Source: Bacteroidetes bacterium QS_8_68_15
Lineage (GTDB): Bacteria; Bacteroidota; Rhodothermia; Rhodothermales; Salinibacteraceae
DNA length: 9,895 nt
Assembly: GCA_003023245.1 (NCBI GenBank)
Contig: PXTR01000105.1
Location: 1-9,895 of the forward strand
Direction: 5' to 3'
This document shows, one piece after another, positions 1 through 6,116 of this stretch. A program made the translations under genes and the position numbers. The notes beneath the pieces are model-generated. The model did not search any database. It was not told the origin of the DNA and saw nothing but the letters and a program-made list of their open reading frames with translations. Position 1 is the stretch's first letter. Each line of letters starts with the position of its first letter.

Positions 1-299
1 ATTAGCCCACACCATGCCGCGACGTTGATGAGTCCCACGATTAGGTAGGTCAGCCACTTGTTCGACTTGGCCAACTCTCGCAGCCCCCATCCGACGTAGC
101 CCGCTGCGACGGGAAGGATGGCTCCCACGGCCCCCGTCACGACGAGCGCCCACCAGGGCGGAGGGGGATCGCCCAGTTCGAAATGAGCGACATACCCCAG
201 CACCAGCGTCAGGCCGGCAAAAAGAAGCCCACCGAACGCAGACGAGTATGCGAGCCAGCGTGGAAAGCCCTTTTCCCGAATTTCGCGGAAGATCTTCAT
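1..299 (-). CDS. Small multi-pass membrane protein, C-terminus beyond window (partial)
   Basis: I translated this from the minus strand beginning at an ATG at 297-299; 99 residues are visible and the frame is still open at the left edge. The protein starts with a short basic amphipathic segment (MKIFREIREKGFPRW). Hydrophobic stretches follow at about residues 16-38, 49-72 and 82-99, separated by a proline/tryptophan loop (DPPPPWW) and a charged loop (RELAKSNKW), so at least three membrane spans are likely. I do not recognise a family and give no function. No Shine-Dalgarno tract precedes the ATG. The upstream 246-bp gap and a weak -7-like box suggest its own promoter rather than read-through from the dUTPase-like gene. 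Codon use is somewhat less G/C-biased than in its neighbours. Confidence 0.65.
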   Translation of the reverse strand, partial: MKIFREIREKGFPRWLAYSSAFGGLLFAGLTLVLGYVAHFELGDPPPPWWALVVTGAVGAILPVAAGYVGWGLRELAKSNKWLTYLIVGLINVAAWCGL

Positions 300-309
300 G
301 GTGCTCGAT

Positions 310-326
310 TTTTGCTCACTGCAAAA
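310..326. repeat. 6-bp perfect palindrome, possible operator
   Basis: TTTTGC and GCAAAA flank a 5-nt spacer (TCACT). The site lies 11 to 27 bp upstream of the membrane-protein ATG, inside an AT-rich island of an otherwise GC-rich region. It overlaps the candidate -7 box, so it could be an operator. The stem is weak and no T-run follows on the minus strand, so it does not look like a terminator. Confidence 0.25.
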
Positions 327-329
327 TGA
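322..329 (-). promoter_or_regulatory. Weak Bacteroidota-type -7 box for the membrane protein
   Basis: On the minus strand the sequence TCATTTTG lies 22 bp upstream of the ATG at 299. It matches the Bacteroidota -7 consensus TAnnTTTG except at the second position. No good -33 TTTG is present at the usual spacing of about 19-21 nt; TTTC is nearby. This is a tentative call based on position and local AT-richness. Confidence 0.2.
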
Positions 330-398
330 TTTCGGAACTCTTTGCACGAAATCGAAAGACTACGATGGGAAGTCGGTTCGCAAAAACGGCGGGCGATA

Positions 399-461
399 GA
401 CGATGGACGACCGACGACGACGATGCGGAATGGAATCGTCCGTCGCCCGTCGTCCATCGTC
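399..461. repeat. Imperfect inverted repeat of GACGATGGACGAC words (hairpin element)
   Basis: The left arm at 399-424 and the right arm at 435-461 are near-perfect reverse complements. Both arms start from GACGATGGACGAC read inward, and a 10-nt loop separates them. The arms are built from reiterated GAC/GATGGAC words, so the element is both palindromic and internally repetitive. It lies in the gap between the stop of the dUTPase-like gene (546) and the start of the membrane protein (299), both on the minus strand. It could form a stable mRNA 3'-end hairpin, but there is no following T-tract, so I do not call it an intrinsic terminator. It most resembles a dispersed REP-like intergenic element. 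Confidence 0.6.
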
Positions 462-545
462 AACGCTTCGTGGCAGGACGTCAGAGGGAGAAGAATTACG
501 CTTGACAGCGTACTCCCCCTGTAAGGGTCGAAGCCTCCCATTCGC

Positions 546-1022
546 CTACGCGCCGCCCTCGTCGAAGAGCAGCAGCGTCGAGAGGCGGGCGTTCTCTTTG
601 ACGTGCAGGCCGGCGCTGCCGACCGCGAGCACCGCTTCGAGCGCCTCGGACGTCTCGCGCGGGGCGCGCAACCAGCAGACGGGGTGATGCGCGCCGGCGC
701 GTAGCAGACGTTCGTGCGGCCCCAGCAGCGCGATCTCGCCCGCGCCCAGCTCGATGGATTCGTTGAAGCGCACGGGGTACGTGCCTTCTTCGAGATCCCA
801 CCAGCCGTAGTCGTCGTCCGGGTCGCGCTTTTCAGGGTCCAGGCGCCGGCGCTCGGCGGCCTGTTCCTCGTCGCCGCCGAAGTCGAGCTGGCCGGGGCCG
901 GTGAAGGCGAAGACCGCATCGGCGGTGAGGTCGAGTCCGTCGTCGGCAGCCTCGGACTGCGTGTCGAAGTGTACGACGCCGTCGAGGCGTCGGCGCGTTT
1001 CGTCGGCGGAAAGCAGGGGCAT
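546..1022 (-). CDS. Degenerate dUTPase/dCTP-deaminase-superfamily protein
   Basis: This 158-residue protein starts at an ATG at 1020-1022 and ends with TAG at 546-548. The longer open frame to 1370 is rejected because it would overlap the SPOR gene. Residues 28-50 (DGLDLTADAVFAFTGPGQLD) match the first strand region of dUTPase/dCTP deaminase proteins, whose pattern is G-V-D-L-x-L-x-x-V-F. Residues 79-110 (GTYPVRFNESIEL, then PHERLLRAG) correspond to the strand pair leading to the family's RSS motif. In canonical enzymes that motif reads R-S-S-L-x-R; here it is H-E-R-L-L-R. The catalytic strand that normally carries D-x-G-x-x-G and an acidic residue is shortened, and only a final strand (ARLSTLLLF, 146-153) is retained. 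I infer the fold but doubt the hydrolase or deaminase activity. It is the last gene of the minus-strand run, 73 bp after the SPOR gene. Confidence 0.6.
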   Translation of the reverse strand: MPLLSADETRRRLDGVVHFDTQSEAADDGLDLTADAVFAFTGPGQLDFGGDEEQAAERRRLDPEKRDPDDDYGWWDLEEGTYPVRFNESIELGAGEIALLGPHERLLRAGAHHPVCWLRAPRETSEALEAVLAVGSAGLHVKENARLSTLLLFDEGGA

Positions 1023-1095
1023 GGCGGTTGCGGGTTGAAGGGGGAACGGGAACGGTTTGGTCGCAGAGCCGCCCACTGAGAACCGACCACCGAGA

Positions 1096-1524
1096 TCACT
1101 CCGGGCGGATCGTGACGGTGTCGGGGACGAGGAAGGCGTCGGGGTATTGCTCCTGGACGGCATCGAGGCGCGGCTGGGCGGCGGCGCGGGAAGCGAAGGC
1201 GCCGACGCGCACGCGGTAGTAGGGGGCTTTCCAGGCGACATCGACGGGCGCGCCCCACTGCTCCTGCGCCTCGGCGGCGCGCTGGTCGGCGGCGGCCTTG
1301 TCGTCGGTCGTGAGGATCTGAATGCGGAAGCCCTGCACGGTGCGCGGCTCCTCTTCGGAGGGCGTTTCATCGCCTTCGCCCGGATCGGCGCGCGGTTCTT
1401 CGGCCGGGGGCGGGCGGTCCGTGTCGTCGTCGGTGGCGCGTTCGAGGGCGGAGCAGGCCGGCAGGAGCAGTCCGAGGGCTGCCAGCAGAAGAAGCACCGG
1501 CGCGGCGGAGCGAGTAGCAGGCAT
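1096..1524 (-). CDS. SPOR-domain lipoprotein
   Basis: The 142-residue protein begins with a classic lipoprotein signal: a basic N-terminus (MPATR), a leucine/alanine-rich core and a lipobox LPAC with Cys24 as the lipidation site. An acidic, proline-rich linker follows (about 30-60). A C-terminal SPOR domain spans about 62-138, with the characteristic FRIQI strand, an alanine-rich helix, YYRVRVGAF and a second helix ending in YPDAFLVP. SPOR domains bind denuded glycan strands of peptidoglycan, often at division sites. It is probably a periplasm-facing, membrane-anchored envelope protein. I chose the ATG at 1524 because it gives a well-formed signal peptide. An in-frame GTG at 1561-1563 overlaps the stop of the DUF1499 gene (GTGA) and would add 13 residues; it cannot be excluded. 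The overlap or 35-bp gap implies co-transcription with DUF1499. Confidence 0.88.
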   Translation of the reverse strand: MPATRSAAPVLLLLAALGLLLPACSALERATDDDTDRPPPAEEPRADPGEGDETPSEEEPRTVQGFRIQILTTDDKAAADQRAAEAQEQWGAPVDVAWKAPYYRVRVGAFASRAAAQPRLDAVQEQYPDAFLVPDTVTIRPE

Positions 1525-1559
1525 CGGAAGCGAAGACGGAAGAGAAGAAATGCCGGTCG

Positions 1560-1910
1560 TCACGGCACGTCGCGCAGCGCGCGGAAGAACCGCTTCACGC
1601 GCCGGCGGTTGACGCCGAGGTCGCCTTTGCCCACACGGCTGGCGCTGCGGATGTGCAGCACGGCGCCGCCGCCGTCGCCGGGCGTCACGGCCACGGCCAC
1701 ATCGTCCTTGAAGATCAAGGCGACGCGGAAGACGGCGTCGACGCCTCGCTCGTCGCCGTCACGGAGCGTGAGCTCGACGGGCCCGAGGTTGCCGAGCGCG
1801 TCCTGCGCCCGTTCGAAGAGCGCGTCGGGCGTCCGGTTCGGAAACGGGCGACTTTCGCGTTCGCAGTTGGGCGTGCCTGGACAGGGGGCGAGCGGGTTGC
1901 GGTGGGCCAT
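1560..1910 (-). CDS. DUF1499 family protein
   Basis: This 116-residue protein shows the DUF1499 hallmarks. Near the N-terminus is LAPCPGTPNC (residues 7-16) with the paired cysteines. A central strand VDAVFRVALIFKDDVAVAV (58-76 region) corresponds to the family's strand ending in a DD motif. The signature RSASRVGKGDLGVNRRRV lies at 88-105. The family has no established biochemical role that I can assign; members occur in many proteobacterial and Bacteroidota genomes. There is no signal peptide at this start. It begins 48 bp after the aldo/keto reductase gene stop and its TGA overlaps an alternative GTG of the SPOR lipoprotein gene, so the three are likely one transcription unit. The annotation is confident for the family and uninformative about function. 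Confidence 0.88.
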   Translation of the reverse strand: MAHRNPLAPCPGTPNCERESRPFPNRTPDALFERAQDALGNLGPVELTLRDGDERGVDAVFRVALIFKDDVAVAVTPGDGGGAVLHIRSASRVGKGDLGVNRRRVKRFFRALRDVP

Positions 1911-1958
1911 CGGTACGTCGCGCGCGGAAGGGGCGGTTTCGGCAAACGGATGGGCGAC

Positions 1959-2837
1959 TTACGCCGGCGTCGCCGCGGCGGTCATCGCCGTCAGTTCGTC
2001 GTAGACCTCGACGGGCAGGTCCAGCTCGGCAGCGGCGATGTTTTCCTCCAGGTGCGCCTGCGAGGAGGTGCCGGGGATCGGCAGCATGACCTCCGAACGG
2101 CGCAGCAGCCACGCGAGGGCCACCTGCGCGGGCGCGGCGTCGGTGCGCTGGGCCGCCTCGTCGAGCGAGCCGCCCTCCTCGGCCAGGTTGCCCGCGTGCA
2201 GCGGGTTCCATGGGATGAAGCCGATGTCCTCCGCCTCGCAGTAGTCGAGGACGTCTTCGTGGCGGCGTTCGTTGAGCGAATACTGGTTTTGCACGGTCGC
2301 CACACGGATCGTCTCCTGCGCCTGCTTGATGTCCTCCACGCTGACTTCCGAGAGCCCGATGTGGCGAATCTTGCCTTCGTCTTGCAGGTCTTTCAGCACG
2401 CCGAACTGGTCGGCGGCGGGCACCTGCGGGTCGATGCGGTGGAGCTGCCAGAGCGGAATCTGCTCCAGCTGCAGGCGACGCAGCGATAGCTCGACGCACT
2501 GGCGCAGATACTTCGGCCGCCCCACGGCGTGCCACGCGCCCGGCCCGTCGCGCGTGAGGCCGCCCTTGGTGGCGATGACGAGATCGTCGTCGTAGGGGGC
2601 GAGCGCCTCGGCGATGAGGTTTTCGCTGACGTGCGGGCCGTAGCTGTCGGCGGTGTCGATGAGGGTGACGCCGAGGTCGACGGCGCGCTTGAGCACGCGG
2701 CGGGCCTCGGCGCGGTCGTCGGGCGGGCCCCAGATGCCGTCGCCGGTCAGGCGCATGGCGCCGAAGCCCATGCGGTTGATCGTGAGGTCGCCGCCGATGG
2801 AGAATGAGCCGGCGGTGGAGGCGTCGGGCGTGGGCAT
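1959..2837 (-). CDS. Aldo/keto reductase
   Basis: This 292-residue NAD(P)H-dependent oxidoreductase belongs to the aldo/keto reductase (TIM barrel) superfamily; it should reduce a carbonyl substrate that I cannot specify. All four catalytic residues are present: Asp61 and Tyr66 in LIDTADSYG, Lys91 in VIATKGG and His133 in WQLHRID. The barrel continues with [10 protein letters not shown], the NQYSLNER strand and GFIPWNPL. The cofactor-binding C-terminal region ends in MLPIPGTSS. Length is normal for the single-domain family. The ATG at 2835-2837 is chosen because it gives the expected N-terminus; the open frame extends to 2996, but that extension runs through the tandem repeat and into the M24 gene. 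The gene appears intact. It lies 76 bp downstream of the M24 gene stop and 48 bp upstream of the DUF1499 gene. Confidence 0.93.
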   Translation of the reverse strand: MPTPDASTAGSFSIGGDLTINRMGFGAMRLTGDGIWGPPDDRAEARRVLKRAVDLGVTLIDTADSYGPHVSENLIAEALAPYDDDLVIATKGGLTRDGPGAWHAVGRPKYLRQCVELSLRRLQLEQIPLWQLHRIDPQVPAADQFGVLKDLQDEGKIRHIGLSEVSVEDIKQAQETIRVATVQNQYSLNERRHEDVLDYCEAEDIGFIPWNPLHAGNLAEEGGSLDEAAQRTDAAPAQVALAWLLRRSEVMLPIPGTSSQAHLEENIAAAELDLPVEVYDELTAMTAAATPA

Positions 2838-2847
2838 AGGGGCGTTT

Positions 2848-2885
2848 GGGAGTGCGGGAGCGTGGGAGTGCGGGAGCGTGGGAGT
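2848..2885. repeat. 16-bp perfect tandem repeat, 2.4 copies
   Basis: The unit GGGAGTGCGGGAGCGT is repeated twice in full with a further 6 bases. The unit is itself two related octamers (GGGAGTGC/GGGAGCGT). It occupies half of the 76-bp gap between the M24 stop (2914) and the aldo/keto reductase ATG (2837), so the transcript leader of the reductase would carry CTCCC-rich tandem copies. A degenerate relative (GGGAGAGGTGCGGGACGTGT and onward) occurs at about 7261-7300, immediately upstream of another start codon. Confidence 0.8.
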
Positions 2886-2913
2886 ACCACGTTCGACGCG
2901 CAACGCGCCTCGG

Positions 2914-4673
2914 TTACAAACGTTGCTCTTCGCGCACCAGCGCCTCGACGGCGTCCGGTTGGCGCAGGGCGTCTTTCGAGAGCACAGCGGGGCCATCGTC
3001 AGTGACGAGCACGTCGTCGCCGAGGCGCACGGTGAGGCCGCGCCAGCGTTCCGGCAGCTGCTCGTCGGAGGCGGGCAGGTGAAGGCCGGTTTCGACGCTC
3101 AGCACAGTGCCGGGCTCGAGCGGGCCGCCGCGCCCGGCGTCGTGCACCGAGAGGCCCAGGTAATGAACGGGTGCGGGCGTCAGGTACCGGCCCACGTCGT
3201 CCGGGTCGTCGATGAGGTCGCGCTCGGCGAGTCCTTCGCCCAAGAGGCGACGCGCCGCCTGGTGCGGGTCGCGGAAGTTACTGCTGGCACGCGCAGCGCG
3301 GACGGCGGCCTGTTGCGCTTTCAACACGATCTCGTAGAGGGCGCGCTGCTCCTCGGAAAAGGATCCCCCGACCGGCGCGGTGCGCGTCACGTCGGCCGCG
3401 TAGCCATGATACTCCGCGCCCACGTTCACCACCACCAACTCGCCGCGCTTCATCCGGCGGCGGTTGTCGTGGTACTGAAGCACCGAAGCGTTCGTCCCGC
3501 TGCCGACGACGCTGGGAAACGCCGGGGCTTCGGCGCCCTTCTTTTTGATGACGTACTCGGCGGCGGCGGCGATCTCGTATTCTTTCGCGCCGGGCGCGAC
3601 GGCCCGCAGGGCAGCCTGCTGCGCCTCGGCCGTGATTTCGGCGGCGCGGCGGGCGAGGCGCTGCTCCGCGGGGGCTTTGCGCCGGCGCATGCGGGACAGC
3701 AGCGCGCGGAGCCGTTGCCCGTCGGCGCGGGTGGGGCCGAAGTGCTCGGAGCGCCAGCGCGTCCACGCCTCCAGCGAGGCGGCCCCGGTGAACTGGCGAT
3801 AGGCCTCGCGCAGGAAGGCGGTCTGAAACGCCTCCGCGCTGAGGCGGTGGCTGAGCTGCTGCTGAAACGTGTTGAACGCGCCCGGACGGTCGACGGTGAG
3901 ATCCCCGAGGGAACGGAAGTGATGGTCGTCGATCCCGGAGGTGGGAACGTCGTCACGGTCGAGGCACTCGACGCCATCGAGGACGATATCGACCGCGAGC
4001 TGCGGCGCGAACGCGACGACGAATTTGGGAGGGCCTGCTGGACGCCCAATGCGCGCTCGGCCTGCGCGGGCGTCAGGCGCGGGCCGGTCCAGCGCTCGCT
4101 GCGCCGGCTGCTCGGCGGCACGAAGAGCACCTCTTTCACCGTCTCGCCGTCGACGCGGAGGCCCCCGGGGGCCAGTATGAGCACCGAAGCCGGCGCCGTC
4201 GCGCCCGTCAGGTAGTAGAGGTTGCTGTCCTGGCGATAGGGGTAGCGGATGTCATTCTCGCGCGTGCGGCGCGGGCTGCTGAACAGGACAGCCACGCCCT
4301 TCGGCGGCAGCGCCTCGCGGACGGCCTGGCGCCGTTGCGCGTGAAAGCGCGGCGGCAGGCGATCCTCTGCAAGCGCGAGACCATCGGAAGCGCCACCGGT
4401 GGAGTCGGCGCGCTCGTCTTCGGAGGTGTCGGCGCGCGCGACCGCTCGCCTGCGACGCGTCTCCTCCTTCGCCGAAGAGGTCGTCGGCGCCGCCCCGGCC
4501 GCGTCTGCGGCAGCCGAATGTCGCCCGGCGGGCGCGCTGCGAAAGGACGCCGCGCCGATCAGTGCAGAGCCGTCGAGGGCAAGCCCGCGCTGGAACGGAG
4601 TCGTCTCCCCATTCCATGTCAGCCCCGCGATTAGCAGCGACAGAGCCAGCAGCGACGAGGCGCGGCGAGACAT
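2914..4673 (-). pseudogene. Frameshifted M24-family (Xaa-Pro aminopeptidase-like) exported protein
   Basis: Read across one -1 frame change, this encodes about 586 residues. The ATG at 4671-4673 gives a signal-peptide-like N-terminus (MSRRASSLLALSLLIAGL). A low-complexity linker follows to about 104, then an aminopeptidase-P N-terminal domain (RYPYRQDSNLYYLTGAT at 143-159). The frame changes near residue 217 (about 4023-4029). The C-terminal M24 creatinase fold runs from about 329 (the RRRKAPAEQ and RRAAEITAEA helices) to the end. M24 enzymes are two-metal peptidases removing residues before proline. Compared with E. coli PepP, retained ligand positions are Asp (ADVTRT, 428), His (HYLGL, 504) and Glu (SVETG, 528). 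The first metal Asp is Asn417 (VVNVGAE), the last metal Glu is Gly552 (VRLGDD), and the conserved LHY His is Gln400 (LQYHDN). Either the gene is decaying or it became a pseudoenzyme. A sequencing indel would explain the frame change but not the substitutions. Confidence 0.85.
4023..4029 (-). other. In-phase slippery heptamer C CCA AAT at the M24 frame switch
   Basis: On the minus strand the upstream frame reads CTC CCA AAT and the downstream frame reads CCC AAA TTC. This is exactly the X XXY YYZ arrangement of -1 ribosomal frameshift sites (X=C, Y=A, Z=T). The point matches where the upstream frame loses M24-like sequence (ERALGVQQALPN) and the -1 frame starts to make sense (FVVAFAPQLAVDIVLDG). 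Downstream, GTCGTCGCG could pair with CGTGACGAC about 60 nt later, enclosing CTCGA/TCGAG. However, GC-rich DNA folds easily, the spacer is only 2 nt, and no upstream Shine-Dalgarno stimulator is seen. The unshifted frame stays open to 3450. Confidence 0.35.
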
Positions 4674-4690
4674 CGGCGACGCCGGCGTGC

Positions 4691-4715
4691 GATCATCGGA
4701 AGGGCGACGATGATC
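4691..4715. repeat. 8-bp perfect inverted repeat upstream of the M24 gene
   Basis: GATCATCG (4691-4698) and CGATGATC (4708-4715) flank a 9-nt spacer. The site lies 18 bp upstream of the M24 ATG (4673), in the 116-bp gap after the stop of the periplasmic-binding-fold gene (4790). It could be a binding site for a dimeric regulator or a leader hairpin. There is no T-run after it, so it is unlikely to be a terminator. Confidence 0.4.
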
Positions 4716-4789
4716 CACGACAGTGACGTACGACGCGCAGAGCGAAAGCGTTTCTCCGAACGGCCGATCAGAAGGACGGCGTTCCCCCT

Positions 4790-5605
4790 TCATGAGGCGT
4801 CGGGGAGCGAGTCGCGCAGGCGGCGCAGATACGGCGGCGCTTCGGCCAGGCGCGGGCCGTACCACGAGAAGAGCTGGCCGTTCACCAGACGGGTCGGGAC
4901 CGAATCTGGCAGGGTGTCGCGCAGTTCGGCGGCGGCGTCCGCGTCGAAGGGGAACGGCTCGTCGGGCAGGAGCACAGCGCGCGCGCCGGCGGCGGCGATC
5001 TCGGCGGGCGTCACCTCGGGGTAGCGCGTGCGGGCCGCGAACACGTTCTCGAAGCCGGCGCGCCTCATCACGTCGTGGATGATCGTGTCGCCGCCGACGG
5101 TCATGTAGGGCCCTTGCCAGATGAGGTAGGCGACCGGAATCGGCGTCGCGCCGGTGAGGTCGCCCGTGAGCGCGTCGAAGCGGCGGTCGAGGCGGTCGGC
5201 CAGCGCGTCGGCCTCGCCAGGGCGACCGGTGAGGCGGCCCACCGCGCGGATCATGGCGGCGGCGTCAGGGACGCTCTTCACATCGGTTACGAAGACGGGG
5301 GCGAATGCGTCAATCGCCTCGACGACGTCGCGGGTGTTCTCCTCGCGGTTTGCCAGCACCAGATCGGGGCGCAGCGCTTCCACCTTCTCGACGCGCACGT
5401 TTTTCGTTCCGCCGACGATCTCTTTTTCGTCTTTCCACCCCTCGGGCCGCACGCAGAAGCGCGTCAGGCCGACCGTCGCTTCGTGCAATCCCAGGTGCGC
5501 CAGCAGCTCGGTCTGGCTGGGCACGAGCGAGACGATCCGGCGCGGCGGCTCGTCGAGACGGATGCTGCGCCCGCGCGCGTCGGCAATTTCGACGGGGAAG
5601 GGCAT
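4790..5605 (-). CDS. Periplasmic-binding-fold (BtuF/FhuD-type) protein lacking a signal peptide
   Basis: This 271-residue protein has the helical-backbone metal/cobalamin receptor fold. The first strand-helix reads RIVSLVPSQTELLAHLGL (23-40), which is typical of BtuF-like proteins. It is followed by VGLTRFCVRP, VGGTKN and VEKVEALRPDLVLANREEN (72-90), a long interdomain helix (about 112-150) and a C-terminal lobe (VAYLIWQGPYMTVGGDTII; YPEVTPAEIAAAGARAVLLPDEP). Family members normally capture vitamin B12 or ferric chelates for an ABC importer. This start gives no signal peptide or lipobox, and the upstream DNA is repeat, so the protein appears cytoplasmic or non-classical. No permease or ATPase gene is nearby. 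The gene is intact between two broken ones. It might have been co-transcribed with the antiporter remnant upstream, which has the same orientation. Confidence 0.85.
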   Translation of the reverse strand: MPFPVEIADARGRSIRLDEPPRRIVSLVPSQTELLAHLGLHEATVGLTRFCVRPEGWKDEKEIVGGTKNVRVEKVEALRPDLVLANREENTRDVVEAIDAFAPVFVTDVKSVPDAAAMIRAVGRLTGRPGEADALADRLDRRFDALTGDLTGATPIPVAYLIWQGPYMTVGGDTIIHDVMRRAGFENVFAARTRYPEVTPAEIAAAGARAVLLPDEPFPFDADAAAELRDTLPDSVPTRLVNGQLFSWYGPRLAEAPPYLRRLRDSLPDAS

Positions 5606-5611
5606 AAAGAG

Positions 5612-5690
5612 CAGTCAGCTTTCAGCGATCAGCTTTCAGCCTTCGGTCCGAGAAGTTGACAGCTGACGGCTGAGAGCTGACAGCCAAAAG
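5612..5690. repeat. AGCTGA/AGCTTTC short-word repeat with hairpin potential
   Basis: The left half holds CAGCTTTCAGC twice with GATC between. The right half holds GACAGCTGACGGCTGAGAGC and GACAGCCAAAAGCT, which is roughly the reverse complement of the left half. CTTCGGTCCGAGAAG sits at the centre as a possible loop. The element fills the whole space between the antiporter remnant stop (5691) and the ATG of the binding-fold protein (5605). I know similar AGCTGA-word arrays as dispersed intergenic elements in several unrelated bacterial genomes. I see no protein-coding potential in it. Confidence 0.7.
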
Positions 5691-5956
5691 CTACCCCGCC
5701 CAGAAGAGCGTTACGAAGGCGCCGACGTAGAGCACGAGCGCGAGGAAGCTTTCGCCGAGGTGATGATGCCCGGCAGCGAGGTGGCCCCGCCCAGCAGCAC
5801 CGCCCCGAAAATCGCCTCGCCCAGGCCGGTCAGGTCGGCCAGGCGGTCGGCCGCGCGCGTCATGCGTGTTCCGCCGACGGCGATGACGAGCGCGGCAACG
5901 AGGAAGAGGGCGACAGTGACCCACAGCGGCCAGCCCGCCAGGTTGAGCATTTGCAT
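5691..5956 (-). pseudogene. Remnant of a sodium/calcium antiporter (CaCA family) with internal deletion
   Basis: From the ATG at 5954-5956 the first frame encodes a membrane segment ([20 protein letters not shown]). The CaCA-type motif [20 protein letters not shown] and [11 protein letters not shown] follow, the latter being the start of the alpha-1 repeat (G-x-x-T-S-L-P). After about 67 residues the sense moves to the -1 frame, which gives [22 protein letters not shown] and a TAG at 5691-5693. That reads like the last transmembrane helix of the same family. Full antiporters are about 300 or more residues and have two alpha repeats. Here the rest of the first repeat and all of the second are missing, so I infer an internal deletion with its junction near 5745-5752. 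A functional transporter is not possible. An ATG at 5950 is an alternative start. The remnant is divergent from the PIG-L gene. Confidence 0.7.
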
Positions 5957-6057
5957 GAACGCAACGGCACAGCGGCGTCGGAAAGCAAAAGGGCGTGCCG
6001 AACAAGGTACGACCCAACCTCTCGGAAAGGCGAACCGCCGGAACGAAACCACGGCAC

Positions 6058-6065
6058 CAAAGATA
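6058..6065 (-). promoter_or_regulatory. TATCTTTG, candidate Bacteroidota -7 box
   Basis: On the minus strand TATCTTTG is a perfect match to the TAnnTTTG -7 consensus of Bacteroidota housekeeping promoters. It lies in the 160-bp divergent gap about 100 bp upstream of the antiporter remnant's ATG. No clear -33 TTTG is present at 19-21 bp upstream (that segment is GC-rich), so this is a candidate only. No convincing promoter for the plus-strand PIG-L gene was found in the same gap. Confidence 0.3.
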
Positions 6066-6116
6066 GGCGCATCGTTCGTCCCGGCGACTTCTCCCCGCGC
6101 TCCCTGCCCGCGCCGC

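Noticed and set aside
502..507. TTGACA on the plus strand, resembling a -35 box
   Set aside because: No -10 element at a suitable distance, it would fire into the 3' end of a minus-strand gene, and this lineage probably does not use the sigma70 consensus.
296..1258. Minus-strand open frame of 320 codons
   Set aside because: Arg/Pro/Ser-rich translation, overlapping the dUTPase-like gene in another frame; no recognisable domain.
1023..1370. N-terminal extension of the dUTPase-like protein in the same open frame
   Set aside because: Arg/Pro/Ser-rich translation overlapping the SPOR coding region; the ATG at 1022 gives a family-like N-terminus.
2848..2885. Possible CRISPR array
   Set aside because: Unit is 16 bp and strictly tandem with no spacers.
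3450..4022. Zero-frame continuation of the M24 N-terminal frame as a separate functional protein
   Set aside because: Ser/Arg/Pro-rich shadow sequence with no domain; the -1 frame carries the M24 motifs.
2653..4215. Long plus-strand open frame (520 codons) opposite the reductase and M24 genes
   Set aside because: It is antisense to recognisable protein motifs, shows no family resemblance itself, and is explained by high GC.
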